A stretch of DNA of 64,000 bases. Origin: Nannocystis bainbridge. Lineage in GTDB: Bacteria; Myxococcota_A; Polyangia; Nannocystales; Nannocystaceae. Shown in pieces: positions 32,871 through 42,575 of this stretch. The notes under the pieces were generated by a model. That model searched no databases and was not told the DNA's origin. It was given only the letters and a program-made list of their open reading frames with translations. The first letter of the stretch is position 1; each line of letters opens with the position of its first letter. The stretch covers positions 1,116,001-1,180,000 of the forward strand of contig NZ_JAQNDL010000001.1 of the NCBI RefSeq assembly GCF_028368995.1, read 5' to 3'. A program made the position numbers and the translations under genes.

Positions 32871-33315
32871 CCTCGTATGAAGAGGCGTCCTCCGAGCGGT
32901 GCGGTCATCGCCTTGCGCGCCGTACTGGACGAGGCCGAGCGCGTGACGGCGGGACAGCGAGGTGACCCCTCCCGTGAGTGAGTCGACACATGCGTGAGTG
33001 GCGAGCGGGTCTATCCGTTTGCTCGAACGACCCTCCGACAGGAAGCCTGCACCATTGCGCAGTCGGAGGCCGAGCTACCTGCTTGGTGCGGTGGATCGGG
33101 GGCTCAATCTACTCCGTTGCGTGATCGGAAGACGAAGCTCGGACAACATCTGCGCGCAGTTTGTGCTGGACGGCGAGACGTTTTAGTAACTGGGTCTCCT
33201 CGCGCTTATTTCACGGCGCGGTCGTGATCAGCTGATCGCTCCCATGCCGGAGTCCTGCGCGCCAGGGGACGCCGTGTCGATTGCGGCCCCTGCGCAATGG
33301 CCAGAGTCCCGCGCT
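32871..33315. other. stretch without a confident gene
   Basis: A 35-residue plus-strand frame (MKRRPPSGAVIALRAVLDEA) at about 32878-32985 and a few short frames are the only candidates. The rest, up to the end of the repeat protein gene, shows no coding pattern and no clear hairpin. Confidence 0.35.
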
Positions 33316-34350
33316 TCAATGCACGCGCAACAGCCTGGCCCTGGCCTGGATCTCGATCCGCGCCCCCTGAAACAGGCCACCGTTCGCCGTCACAGATGCG
33401 ACCAACTGGTTGCCGGCGCCAGAGAACTGGAAGGAGTAACCGTTGAGGCGTTGATACTCCAACTCGAGCTTCTTCGCCGATGCCGCATCTCCGGCGCCGT
33501 GGGCGAGCGAGATTGCCGCGTCGAACCTGGGGCCGAAATCAGCGCTGGAGATGGTGACAGGGCCATTCGTCGAACTGACCGACGCGCTGCCGCGACCGTT
33601 CTTGTTCTGAAGGACGTCATAAGCCGTCTCGATGATGATCCAGCCCGAGTTAACATTGGCCCACGAGCAGGTCCGGGTCACGCCGGAGTTGAACGTTCCA
33701 GCGCCTTGATGGGCCATGACCCGGCACGCGTCGACCCACATCGTGGCGCCGATCGAGGAGGCATCGGACACGCCGGCCTGGTCCAGGTAGGCTCGGGCCG
33801 CCGGGTCAAGGTTCGACCCCGAGGTGTCGACGTCCCACCGGGGATCGAGCGGGGAATTCGGCGGCAGCGGGTCATCGGGCAGGTCGACGGGTTCGACTTC
33901 CATACGGGAAGCCGGGTCGAGCCCGGCCGGGGGCAGCGGGTCGTCGGGCAGGTCGACGGGTTCGACTTCCATACGGGAAGCCGGGTCGAGCCCGGCCGGG
34001 GGCAGCGGGTCGTCGGGCCGGTCGGTGGGTTCGGCTTCCATCCGGGAAGCCGGGTCGAGCCCGGCCGGGGGCAGCGGGACGTCGGGCTGGCCGGCGGGTT
34101 CGGCTTCCATCCGGGAAGCCGGGTCGAGCCCAGCCGGTTCGAGCTCGGCCGCATCTTCACCCTCGGCCGCATCTTCATCGAGCTCCTCGGCGTCGAGGTT
34201 ACGCGCTGCCCCGGACGTCTCGCGCTCGAGCTCGCTCGACTCTTCGACGTCCTCGCCGAGCATCGCCGCCGGAGGCAGGTCACAGGCAAGCGCCGCCGAA
34301 CCGGCGGTCATGAGCGCGAAGCTGACGAGGATGGAAGTGTTGCACAACAT
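33316..34350 (-). CDS. secreted protein with four 23-residue repeats
   Basis: 344 residues from ATG 34350, chosen because CAGGAGAGATAGAC precedes it; the open frame upstream lacks coding character. A signal peptide (MLCNTSILVSFALMTAGSAA) is followed by an acidic segment (DAEELDEDAAEGEDAAELEP). Next come four copies of a 23-residue unit built on AGLDPASRMEVEPVDLPDDP, encoded by 69-bp DNA repeats. The C-terminal 190 residues form a compact beta-rich domain (TFNSGVTRTCSWANVNSGWI, NGYSFQFSGAGNQLVASVTA). The likely layout is an acidic stalk and an exported globular head. It is divergent from the ECF sigma gene, so it may be a target or sensor of that system. Family unknown. Confidence 0.8.
   Translation of the reverse strand: MLCNTSILVSFALMTAGSAALACDLPPAAMLGEDVEESSELERETSGAARNLDAEELDEDAAEGEDAAELEPAGLDPASRMEAEPAGQPDVPLPPAGLDPASRMEAEPTDRPDDPLPPAGLDPASRMEVEPVDLPDDPLPPAGLDPASRMEVEPVDLPDDPLPPNSPLDPRWDVDTSGSNLDPAARAYLDQAGVSDASSIGATMWVDACRVMAHQGAGTFNSGVTRTCSWANVNSGWIIIETAYDVLQNKNGRGSASVSSTNGPVTISSADFGPRFDAAISLAHGAGDAASAKKLELEYQRLNGYSFQFSGAGNQLVASVTANGGLFQGARIEIQARARLLRVH
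33863..34138. repeat. four tandem 69-bp coding repeats
   Basis: Units begin with GGCAGCGGG at 33863, 33932, 34001 and 34070, exactly 69 bp apart. The first two copies are nearly identical and the outer two have diverged. They encode the 23-residue repeats of the secreted protein and are a likely site of copy-number change. Confidence 0.92.
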
Positions 34351-34716
34351 GTCTATCTCTCCTGGTTTGGTGGAAGACGAGCGCCACGCATCGGCATCGA
34401 TCCGCCGGGATCTCCGTCTCTCGAGACGTCGATCCGGCGTTCGGGCCTCGTCCCCGACATTGGGGAGCGTCGGCCGTCTGTATGGATGTGACGGAGCGGG
34501 TGCGTCCGGATGGTCCGATCTGCAGAAAAATATCGGCGGGCATGCCGCTCGACCGTGCATCCGACAAACTCTCCGGCGAAGCGCGCGCGGGGCGTAGCCC
34601 GCAACGAATGCACGGAACGAGCCGTCGCCCGCCGCGCCTGGGCGCGACACGGTGATGACATTCGTTTGCCCCGCGCAAAGACTCGAGCTTAGAAGCAAGG
34701 TCAGCAGGAGTTCGGC
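34351..34716. promoter_or_regulatory. divergent intergenic region between repeat protein and ECF sigma gene
   Basis: 366 bp with no convincing gene. It must hold the promoters for both directions. CAGCAGGAGTTCGGC before ATG 34717 is a good ribosome site. The ECF-specific promoter cannot be picked out by eye. Confidence 0.5.
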
Positions 34717-35331
34717 ATGCGGTCCAACCTGGACGATTCACCCGCCATCGATCCCGACGATTTCGCGCTCGCCCGGGCGTGCGCCGGAGGAGATCTCGAC
34801 GCTCGCCGCCGAATGGTGCGGGAGTACCATCCTCACTTGATACGCTTTCTCGGCAACAAGGTCCCGCGGCAGCACGTGGAGGACCTGGTCAATGACACCT
34901 TCATCCGGCTGTTCGAGCGAGGTCTCGGCGCCTACGGCGGACAGGGACGCTTGCGCAGCTTCGTGTTGGCGGTCGCGTATCGACGTGCCCTTGAGCACTT
35001 TCGCGGTGGCGCCCGCGTCGCCCATCGCGACTCGTGGGAGGGCGACCCCAGCGCTCCCGGGCCGTCTCCCAGCCGCGTAGTCGCCCAGAAGGGGCGTCGA
35101 CAGACCTTCTGCGCTGAGCTCCGGCGCCTGCCTGCGGAGCTGCAGGAGGTGCTCGAATTTCACTACTGGAACGGCCTGACGACCACCGAGATCGCCGGGA
35201 TTGTGGGGCGCCCGGTCGGTACCGTGCGCTGGCAGCTCCGGCAGGCGCGGGAGCGGCTCAAGGACCGATTGCTCGCTAGCGGGTTCGACGCCGGCGAGTG
35301 GATCGAGCTGACTACCGCGAGCACCCGTTGA
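34717..35331 (+). CDS. ECF-type RNA polymerase sigma factor
   Basis: 204 residues. Region 2 is at about 20-85 (YHPHLIRFLGNKVPRQHVED, LVNDTFIRLFERG) and region 4 at about 135-190 (RLPAELQEVLEFHYWNGLTT, TEIAGIVGRPVGTVRWQLRQ). Length and lack of regions 1 and 3 mark it as an ECF sigma. The WD40 kinase gene starts 9 bp after its stop, so they form an operon. In myxobacteria such sigma/kinase pairs are often controlled by the kinase instead of a classical anti-sigma factor; that is known of the family and inferred here. A similar pair lies at the right edge of the window. Confidence 0.92.
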   Translation: MRSNLDDSPAIDPDDFALARACAGGDLDARRRMVREYHPHLIRFLGNKVPRQHVEDLVNDTFIRLFERGLGAYGGQGRLRSFVLAVAYRRALEHFRGGARVAHRDSWEGDPSAPGPSPSRVVAQKGRRQTFCAELRRLPAELQEVLEFHYWNGLTTTEIAGIVGRPVGTVRWQLRQARERLKDRLLASGFDAGEWIELTTASTR

Positions 35332-35339
35332 GATCCGAG

Positions 35340-38300
35340 ATGCGCGAAGATTCGCTGTTCGGCTCTATCCGCGGCCCGTATTCGACGGACCCGTGCGGAC
35401 TGGAGCTCGCGCTCGTCGAGTCGCGCCTGATCGACCCGGACAGCGCCCCGCGGCTAGGACGCTTCATTCTCCTCGAGCCCGTCGGCCGCGGTGGCATGGG
35501 CACCGTCTTCGCCGCGTTCGATCCGCAGCTCGAGCGCAAGGTCGCCGTGAAGATCCTGCACGCACAGCACTCCAGCGACCGCCTCCTCCAGGAAGCCAAG
35601 GCGCTCGCCAAGGTCGACGATCACAACATTTTGACCATCTACGAGGTCGGCGAGCATCAGGGACGGGCGTACATCGCCATGGAGCTGCTCGACGGCCACT
35701 CGCTCGGCGAGCTGGAGCGCCGACAGCGGGTTCCCTGGCGTCGGTGGATCCAACTGTACAGCGCCGCCGGCCGCGGACTCGATAGCGCCCACCGTGCCGG
35801 CCTGGTTCACCGGGACTTCAAGCCAGACAATGTCCTCGTGGCGCGAGACGGCCGGGTCGTCGTCGCCGACTTCGGGCTGGCGAGCGAGGCACCGACCCTG
35901 CGAGACAGCAGCCTTGGCCATCGTCCCCACCTGGAGGAAAGCGTCGCTCCTCCACGGCAGCAACCCGGAACCGTGCTCTACATGGCCCCGGAGCAGCTCT
36001 CAGGCGGCATCTGCGACGCCCGGAGCGATCAATACAGCTTTTGTCTGGCCCTGTGGCAGGCCATGCACGGCGAGGTACCGCTCGCACCGAAGTGGCGCCA
36101 CGACCTCCGCGCGTGGCAGGCCCTCGGGCTCAAGCGACAGAGGACCCCGCTCTGGCTGCGACGCATCCTGCTCCGCGGTCTCCACCCGGACCCGAACGAG
36201 CGGTGGCCATCGATGCAGGCGCTCGTCGAGCAGCTCCAGCGCGATCCCGGCCGGCAAGTCCGGCGGGCCGCGCTCGTCGTCATGAGCGGGCTGCTGATCG
36301 TCGCGGTCGCATGCACCGTCTTTCGGTTGCAGATCGGCTGGGCCCGCGCGGAGGAGGAAGCACAGCGTGCGGAGGAGGAAGCACAGCGTGCGGAGGAGGA
36401 AGCACAGCGCGCCGAGGCCGACGCCCGGAAGAAGGCTCGAGCGCTCGCGGCCACCGAGAGCGAGCTCTTCGACGCCTCATGCACGCTGGGCGCTATACGC
36501 GAGCGGGACCCGACGATCGCCGCGTCGCTCCTCGCGGCTGTCCGAGACATCAGTACGCCACAGTGGCGCAACGTAGCGCTCAACAAGCTGCTGCGCCCGC
36601 TCAGTTGGACGATCTTGCGGGGTCATACCGAGGAGCTGCGCGGAGTGGCCTTCTCACCCGGTGGTGAACATGTCGTCACCGCCAGCCTCGACAATACGAT
36701 CCGCCAATGGCGAACGGACGGCACCGGCGAACCCCGGGTGCTGGCGGGTCACACCGGTGATGTGCATATCGTGCAGTTCAGTCGGGACGGCCGCGTCATT
36801 GCCTCGGCTTCGCGGGACGGGACCGTGAGGGTCTGGGACGCCTCCGATCCGGAGGTCTCGCGGGTGCTCACAGGGCACACGGGACCTGTGTGGTTCGTCG
36901 ATTTCAGCCCGGACGGCGACCAGCTCGTCTCGGGTGGCGACCACGGCGAAATCTTCCTATGGGAGAGGCGCAAAGACGCTGCCGCTCTGGATTTCGAGCG
37001 GGTCAAGGATGCGAGATTCGACGGACATCGGGGCGACGTGTTCCACGTCGAGGTCAGCGCCGACGGCCGTCTGCTCGTTTCGGCCGGCGCCGATGGCACG
37101 GCGCGGATCTGGTCGCTCGAGCGACCAGCGCTCTTGCAAACGCTTCGTCACGGCAAAGGAAGGGTGCTCCGCGCCCACTTCAGCCTGGACGGCGCCCGGG
37201 TCGTCACCGCACCTTCGTCCGGGCCAGCGCACATGTGGGCGGTCGCAGGAGGCACGCTGCTGCATGTCCTCGGACCCGAGCGATTCGGCGTTCAGGACGC
37301 GCGCTTCGACGGGACAGGTCGGTACATCGCCACCGCGGGCAACGACGGAGACGTCAAGCTGTGGTCCGCCGACAGGGGCCACATGCTGTATCAGCGGAAG
37401 CTCGACGCCGCGATTAGCGCGATCGCCTTCACCCCCTCCGGAGACCTGCTGGCGGCGGCCTCCGCGAGCGGCCTGATCCGAGTGTGGCCGACCCAAGGAC
37501 ATGGAGGATCGTATGATTTGGAGGGCCACCGCGGCGGCGTGTTCCAGCTCGAATTCTCGCGTGACGGCAGCGAACTGGTGTCGACGTCGCATGATATGAC
37601 CGCGCGGGTATGGGATATGACGGAGCTCCAGGCGCGCGTGCCTCGGCGCCTGATCGACGATCCGTCGCGCTGGTCCCGGATCGCAATGGGAGCGCGACAG
37701 GTCGCGCTGTCGACGGGCTCGGCCATTCACGTCCATGATCTCGGCACCGGCCGACAGACTCACACCTTGCGGTTGTGGCGCCAGGCGGCGCGAGTGATGG
37801 AACTCGCTCCCGACGGCCGCGCCCTGGTGGTGCTCACCGAAGACGGCGCGGTGTATCGGTGGAACCTCGCCTCGCGCAAGCGAGAGCGCCGCTTGACCAC
37901 GGGGGCGACAATGTTGCGAGTTCTTCCCGACGGGAAGGTGCTCGTCGGATATGGCGACGGCCAGGTTTCATTGTACGGCGCGGACGGAGCCCGAGTCGCG
38001 CGGGTCGAGGCGCACGGCGCGGAGGTGACAGGGCTCTCCGAGCTCCTCGGCGGCCGCTACGTCGCCTCGACGGGGCTGGACGGCAGGCTGGTGCGCCTGG
38101 ATGTCTCGCAGAAACTCGCGCTCACGGAGCTCCAACCCGCCACCGGGATGCGGCTTCTGGGCGGCTCCGGATGTCCTGACGGGCGGGTCTTGGTATGGGA
38201 CACGAGACATGCAAGGGTCGTCATCTGGGATGCCCTGGGCGCCGTCGTCACCAGGAGCTTCGAACTCGGCTCGGGCCGTGTCTCGCTGGCCGCGCTGGAC

Positions 38301-38948
38301 TGCCGCAGTGGTCTCCTCGCGGTGAGGACGCGAAGCGGGAATCTGCGCGTGCAAACCGCGGACGGCCGCGAGGTCGCGCATGGCGAAGGATCTCTCGGGA
38401 GCGGGGCGTGGCACCTCTTCATGCAGGCTCGACCGGCTCTCGTCGCCCTGGACGACCCGCACGCGGGCCTGCGCCTGTTCGAGGCGAGCTCCCTGGATGA
38501 GTTCGCCTCGCTCGAGGGCCAGGGCCCCGGGACGCAAGTCTTTGCCAGGGACGATGAATTGTGGATCGCCCGCGAGGAGCACGGCGTCACCCGAATGGAC
38601 ATCACGTCGCTGTTGCGCTCCACCTCTGAACTGAAGCGCGAGCTGGAGCGCCGGACGACCGCCTGCCCCGACCTGGCGACCTGGCGCACTGTGTCTCTCG
38701 ACGACGAGAGGGCGCGTTCGGCCGTCGCGCATTGCAACCTCCGGCACCGCCGCGGCCTAGCCTTCGACGAGTATCGTGAGCCGGTGGTACGGGCCGCGCA
38801 CGGGACGACGCTCGGGAAGTTTGAGCCAACCCGTCGCAGCCCGTATGTGACGGCCTCTCGCCCGACCGCGGCCCAAGAGTACAGGTGCGGGCCCATGACC
38901 GGAGACGCGGGGATCGACTGGTCCGTGGGCCAGGCGAAGAGCCCATGA
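35340..38948 (+). CDS. membrane Ser/Thr protein kinase with WD40 sensor domain
   Basis: 1202 residues from ATG 35340; a GTG at 35298 in the same frame overlaps the sigma gene and is less likely. The kinase domain (about 40-290) has the Gly-loop VGRGGMGTVFAAFD, VAVKIL, catalytic HRDFKPDNVL, VADFGLA and LYMAPEQL, so all core residues are present. A single membrane helix follows near 318-340 (ALVVMSGLLIVAVACTVF). Directly after comes a three-fold EEEAQRA coiled coil encoded by 21-bp repeats. The rest is a WD40 propeller region, probably two propellers (GHTEELRGVAFSPGGEHVVT, GHTGPVWFVDFSPDGDQLVS). The C-terminal 70 residues are unassigned. It probably phosphorylates the sigma factor or another partner in response to binding by the propellers. 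Confidence 0.92.
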   Translation: MREDSLFGSIRGPYSTDPCGLELALVESRLIDPDSAPRLGRFILLEPVGRGGMGTVFAAFDPQLERKVAVKILHAQHSSDRLLQEAKALAKVDDHNILTIYEVGEHQGRAYIAMELLDGHSLGELERRQRVPWRRWIQLYSAAGRGLDSAHRAGLVHRDFKPDNVLVARDGRVVVADFGLASEAPTLRDSSLGHRPHLEESVAPPRQQPGTVLYMAPEQLSGGICDARSDQYSFCLALWQAMHGEVPLAPKWRHDLRAWQALGLKRQRTPLWLRRILLRGLHPDPNERWPSMQALVEQLQRDPGRQVRRAALVVMSGLLIVAVACTVFRLQIGWARAEEEAQRAEEEAQRAEEEAQRAEADARKKARALAATESELFDASCTLGAIRERDPTIAASLLAAVRDISTPQWRNVALNKLLRPLSWTILRGHTEELRGVAFSPGGEHVVTASLDNTIRQWRTDGTGEPRVLAGHTGDVHIVQFSRDGRVIASASRDGTVRVWDASDPEVSRVLTGHTGPVWFVDFSPDGDQLVSGGDHGEIFLWERRKDAAALDFERVKDARFDGHRGDVFHVEVSADGRLLVSAGADGTARIWSLERPALLQTLRHGKGRVLRAHFSLDGARVVTAPSSGPAHMWAVAGGTLLHVLGPERFGVQDARFDGTGRYIATAGNDGDVKLWSADRGHMLYQRKLDAAISAIAFTPSGDLLAAASASGLIRVWPTQGHGGSYDLEGHRGGVFQLEFSRDGSELVSTSHDMTARVWDMTELQARVPRRLIDDPSRWSRIAMGARQVALSTGSAIHVHDLGTGRQTHTLRLWRQAARVMELAPDGRALVVLTEDGAVYRWNLASRKRERRLTTGATMLRVLPDGKVLVGYGDGQVSLYGADGARVARVEAHGAEVTGLSELLGGRYVASTGLDGRLVRLDVSQKLALTELQPATGMRLLGGSGCPDGRVLVWDTRHARVVIWDALGAVVTRSFELGSGRVSLAALDCRSGLLAVRTRSGNLRVQTADGREVAHGEGSLGSGAWHLFMQARPALVALDDPHAGLRLFEASSLDEFASLEGQGPGTQVFARDDELWIAREEHGVTRMDITSLLRSTSELKRELERRTTACPDLATWRTVSLDDERARSAVAHCNLRHRRGLAFDEYREPVVRAAHGTTLGKFEPTRRSPYVTASRPTAAQEYRCGPMTGDAGIDWSVGQAKSP
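36348..36410 (+). repeat. three tandem 21-bp repeats in kinase coiled coil
   Basis: Three perfect or near-perfect copies of GCGGAGGAGGAAGCACAGCG (21-bp period) encode the heptad AEEEAQR. Repeat number would set the length of the juxtamembrane coiled coil, so it may vary between strains. Confidence 0.9.
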
Positions 38949-39246
38949 TTGAAATCCCACAGGCCATCGGGTTATGCTAGAGATCGCTCGCAGCGAGGGT
39001 TGGACGCGGGGCGGCGCCTTGCCGATGCGGCGATCGGTCCGGGCATGAGCGGCTCGGACAGGCTATCATCGATCGCCCGCGCACGCTCCGAGCGCAAGCG
39101 CGTGGCTCGGATGGGCCCGGCCACCAGTGACCGTGGCGCCAGGACCATCATGGCCGTGAGCAGCGACCGGATGGGTGGCGGCGAACGCGACGTGTCCGAG
39201 CCCGTCGCTCGATGAGCGGCCCGTCGTACTCAGGATCAGGCGCATT
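38949..39246. other. intergenic, no gene seen
   Basis: About 300 bp between convergent genes. Short frames only; no clear hairpin with T-tract was found. Confidence 0.4.
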
Positions 39247-40125
39247 TCAACGAACCATGGAGAGCTGCAGCGTGCGCAAGCGCGAGCGATCGCGGATGCC
39301 GATGGCGATGAGGGTCGCCGACAGGACGAGGGCGAAGGTGCCGGCGATTGCGCTGGCCACCATGCACGTCTCGGTCGTCCGCTCGAAGGCGCGCAGCTCC
39401 GAGAGGTACTGCGGCGACGCCCCCGCGGGCTGCAGTGCGATCCGCTCCTGGGCGAGCGAGTGCCAGGACACCGTGCGGGCAAACAGCGCGGCGCTGGCAA
39501 GGACGACGCCGCCCATCACGCCGCCCGTGATCAGCTCGGCGCGGCTCCTGCGGCGGGCCTGAAACGCGGCCCGCGACTCGTCGAGTTCTCGCTGGGTGCT
39601 CAGGACACGATCGTGCAGTTCCTCCGGGCCCTCGGGCCGAGTTGCCGGGTGATCGCCGAAGGTCGCGCCCGTCAGTTGCTCGTCTTGCAGCTCGACGAGG
39701 AGCGATTGCGCCTGCTCGAGGTGCTGGGGTTGCTCCTGGAGCACGGCGAGCGAGATGAGCATCCGCGACGCGTTCAGCTTCTGTTCGCGTCCCTGGAGCT
39801 TTTCGAAGTCGCGCGCAACACCGAGGTAATCGCGGGCCAACAGCTTGTTCGCTGTGCGCGTCAGGCCGCTGTTCTCGCGGGTGAGGATGCGATTCGCCTG
39901 CCTCTCTCCGTCGAGCTGGCGCTCGAGAAGCTCGACCTGAGCCTTCAACTCCTGGCTGGTCGGACCCTTCATGCGGGGCCGCGGACGTGGCGCTCTCCCG
40001 GCCGTCGCCGCCGCCTGGGTCTGTGTCGCTGGAGAGCCGTTGTTCCGGGCGAGGACCGGAGCCGGCAGCAGGGACAGGGCGAGGCTGACGCCGAGGATGA
40101 CTCGACAGGGGCGCGCGAATGACAC
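39247..40125 (-). CDS. exported coiled-coil membrane protein, unknown function
   Basis: 292 residues. Signal peptide (MSFARPCRVILGVSLALSLL), then a Pro/Arg-rich linker and a long helix with heptads (SQELKAQVELLERQLDGERQ, ANRILTRENSGLTRTANKLL). Toward the C-terminus two hydrophobic segments (ITGGVMGGVVLASAALFART; CMVASAIAGTFALVLSATLI) with short loops suggest a membrane hairpin. It resembles the architecture of the small protein at 5603-6109, a pattern of two hydrophobic segments near a basic C-terminus. It is divergent from the diheme lipoprotein gene, with about 180 bp between. Not recognised. Confidence 0.75.
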   Translation of the reverse strand: MSFARPCRVILGVSLALSLLPAPVLARNNGSPATQTQAAATAGRAPRPRPRMKGPTSQELKAQVELLERQLDGERQANRILTRENSGLTRTANKLLARDYLGVARDFEKLQGREQKLNASRMLISLAVLQEQPQHLEQAQSLLVELQDEQLTGATFGDHPATRPEGPEELHDRVLSTQRELDESRAAFQARRRSRAELITGGVMGGVVLASAALFARTVSWHSLAQERIALQPAGASPQYLSELRAFERTTETCMVASAIAGTFALVLSATLIAIGIRDRSRLRTLQLSMVR

Positions 40126-40304
40126 ACCGGGAGCGTGGTCCAGGCTGCGCCCATTTCAAGTTGCGCAGATCGACGTACGGACGGACTGTGAGGGACGCTA
40201 CTCGCAGCACTCGACTCAACTTCGCCGCGGATCCCATCACGCGGCGGGTCGGCTGTGAAGCCCGACACTGGCAAGCTGATTTGCCTACCCCCTATTTCGA
40301 GCCC

Positions 40305-42155
40305 ATGCGCTCAAGCCATCGTTTCGCTACTACGCTCCCCGCCCTGTTGCTCCTTGCAGGGTGCCCTCCATGGCCTCCAGAGAAGACACCCACCGACAGC
40401 GAGGGCGCAGAGCCCACGAGCTCGTCGGACCCCACGGGCACGCCCACCGGCGAGTCCGGGACGGGCGCGACGACTGACGATCCCACGACCGGCGCGGCCG
40501 AGACCGGGCTGATCGAGGACTGTGCGGTGCTGCGCGAGGCGTCGCGGGACTTCCTGAAGACCTACTGTGACACATGCCATGGCGTCGAACCGGGCAATGG
40601 GGGGCTGCACAACATCTCCGACCTCGACACCATGATCGAGCAGAAACGGATCGTCGGCGGCAACCCCGACGCCTCCAAGCTGTACGCGCGCGTCGAGAAC
40701 GGGGAGATGCCTCCGAAGGAGGCGGTGCCCGCGTCCTCGCTGGAGGAGTTCGGGCAGTATATCAGCAAGTGCGTCACGGCCCCCGCTGGGGATCCGTTGG
40801 TGCCGCCGAAGTGCGCTCCGGCGGACCCCATCGAGCCGCATGAGATGGTCGACCTCATCCACCAGGATCTGGGCCAGGTGGACGGCGACGACCGGCCGTT
40901 CATGCGTTACTACTCGTTGGTCCATCTCCGCAACCTCGGCCTTTGCCCGGCACAGCTCAAGACGTACGAGCAGGCGCTGTCCAAGGCTCTCAACAGCCTG
41001 TCGACGACGAAATTCATTCACCCGCCCGTTGCCGTCGACGGCTCCGGCAGGACCCTCTTCCGCTACGACCTCCGTCATTACGGGTGGTCGGCGCTCCAGT
41101 ACGAGTCGGTCGTGTGTGAGGTCCCGTTCGCGGTCGAGTACTTCGACGGCGGATTTATGACCAACGCGAACGCGGTCAAGCAGGACACGAAGACGAAGGT
41201 GTTCGTGCTCCCGGGCGACGCGCTCCTGCACTCCACGACGCGGCCGCCGCTCTATCACCAGCTCCTTGGGATCCCCGGCACGCTGGCGGACCTCGAGGGC
41301 AAGCTCGGCATCGACCTTGCCGCGGATACGGCCTTCGAGGCCGCGAACGACCAGGAGGTCACGACGTGGGCCGGCTTCAAGAAGTCGAACGTCGGGTTCT
41401 TCAACCGCGTCATCCAGCGGTTCCTCCTGTCCGCGGAGGACTACTTCTGGATCAGCCGCGACTTCAACAGCAACAACGGCTTCTCAGACATCAAGGCTCA
41501 CCCCATCGACTTCAAGGCGGCCGGCGGGGAGATCATCTATTCGCTAGAGAATAGGCTCCAGGGCTACATGATCGTCGATGCCGCTGGGAACCGCCTGGAT
41601 AAGGCGCCGACGGATGTGGTCGTCAACGTCGAAGACGGGGGAGCTCCGGTCGTCAACGGCATCTCATGCATGGGGTGCCACGCGCGAGGGATCCGGGTCA
41701 AGTCCGACGAGGTCCTGAAGCACGTCCAGTCCAACCAGAACCTGTTCGACGCCGCGACGAAGGAGGCCGTCAAGAACATCTACGGGCCCGCGGACGAGTT
41801 CAGCGAATGGCAAGCCAGCGACAAGGATCGCTTCCTAGCCGCGGTGAACGAGTGCGAAGCCCCCCACATGGTGCCGACGAGCCAGGGCGACCGCGAGCCG
41901 ATCTTTTTGATCGATATCGCATTCGAGCAGCAGCTCGAGCTCACCCAGGTGGCCGCAGAGCTGGGCGTGCCGGACTCGCAGGTGCTCCAGTTGAGCAACG
42001 AGCCGCAGTTCAGCGACTTCGCGGAGCTCGACGACGACGGCGGAACGATCACGCGCGACGAGTTCGCGGCCGTCTTCGGGGCGGCGTTCGAGGCGCTCCA
42101 GCTCGGCGACGGCAACCCGCTCTCATCGTGCTCTGCGTCGAAGCCGCTGCCTTGA
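40305..42155 (+). CDS. diheme cytochrome c-like lipoprotein
   Basis: 616 residues from ATG 40305, which gives a lipoprotein signal peptide with lipobox LAGC (Cys20). A Thr/Ser/Gly/Pro-rich linker of about 45 residues follows (SSSDPTGTPTGESGTGATTD), typical of Nannocystaceae lipoproteins. The first heme site is CDTCH (88-92) in a PSD1-type cytochrome domain; NGEMPPKEAVPAS nearby supplies a likely Met ligand. The middle of about 330 residues is unassigned, and a second heme site CMGCH lies at 455-459. An EF-hand-like DDDGGTITRDEF follows near 580. It probably transfers electrons at the outer-membrane or periplasmic face. Family matches multi-domain planctomycete/myxobacterial cytochromes; substrate unknown. 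Confidence 0.88.
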   Translation: MRSSHRFATTLPALLLLAGCPPWPPEKTPTDSEGAEPTSSSDPTGTPTGESGTGATTDDPTTGAAETGLIEDCAVLREASRDFLKTYCDTCHGVEPGNGGLHNISDLDTMIEQKRIVGGNPDASKLYARVENGEMPPKEAVPASSLEEFGQYISKCVTAPAGDPLVPPKCAPADPIEPHEMVDLIHQDLGQVDGDDRPFMRYYSLVHLRNLGLCPAQLKTYEQALSKALNSLSTTKFIHPPVAVDGSGRTLFRYDLRHYGWSALQYESVVCEVPFAVEYFDGGFMTNANAVKQDTKTKVFVLPGDALLHSTTRPPLYHQLLGIPGTLADLEGKLGIDLAADTAFEAANDQEVTTWAGFKKSNVGFFNRVIQRFLLSAEDYFWISRDFNSNNGFSDIKAHPIDFKAAGGEIIYSLENRLQGYMIVDAAGNRLDKAPTDVVVNVEDGGAPVVNGISCMGCHARGIRVKSDEVLKHVQSNQNLFDAATKEAVKNIYGPADEFSEWQASDKDRFLAAVNECEAPHMVPTSQGDREPIFLIDIAFEQQLELTQVAAELGVPDSQVLQLSNEPQFSDFAELDDDGGTITRDEFAAVFGAAFEALQLGDGNPLSSCSASKPLP

Positions 42156-42369
42156 GCACGCCCACGCCGGTGACCGCTCGCGCATCGCAGGAGTTCCTGT
42201 CACAATGTGGCCCAGGGCGCTCGGGAGCGTCACCGTCCTTCGTGTGCCGGTGGTGCACCTGGGGCGGCGCGTCGGTGCAAACTCGGGCAAGCTCGGCAGG
42301 CTTGCGACGAGGCGCGCCTGCCGCGTTCCTCGTATAGCACTGACGTTCGTGGGGTCGCCGATCCGCTTG
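42156..42369. other. no gene seen
   Basis: About 215 bp downstream of the diheme gene without a convincing frame or terminator hairpin. Confidence 0.4.
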
Positions 42370-42575
42370 GCCGTCCCGAGCCGGAAGAGCTCGACCGAGA
42401 TGCACTCGCTGGTCCTCGGATAGACGATGTGCAGCTTGTTGCCCGAGTAGTCGACGAAGGCCTTGTCGCCGGCCACGTGGTCGATCCGCATCGTCCAGCC
42501 CGCGCTGCTTCAGCCAGGTTCGGTACAGCTCGCAGAATTGCGTGTAGCGGTACCCGTCCCGGTTCTTCTCGAGGA
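42370..42575 (-). pseudogene. IS21-family IstA transposase fragment
   Basis: The minus strand encodes RDGYRYTQFCELYRTWLKQR and then, after a frame change near 42493, MRIDHVAGDKAFVDYSGNKL and ECISVELF. This is the start of the catalytic region of IstA, with Asp in FVDYSG as first acidic residue. Both ends are cut: one side runs into a CHAT-like sequence near 42570, the other loses similarity near 42370. About 70 of over 400 residues remain. Confidence 0.8.

Noticed and set aside
33863..34138. CRISPR-like array
   Set aside because: The 69-bp units are contiguous, in frame and coding, with no spacers.
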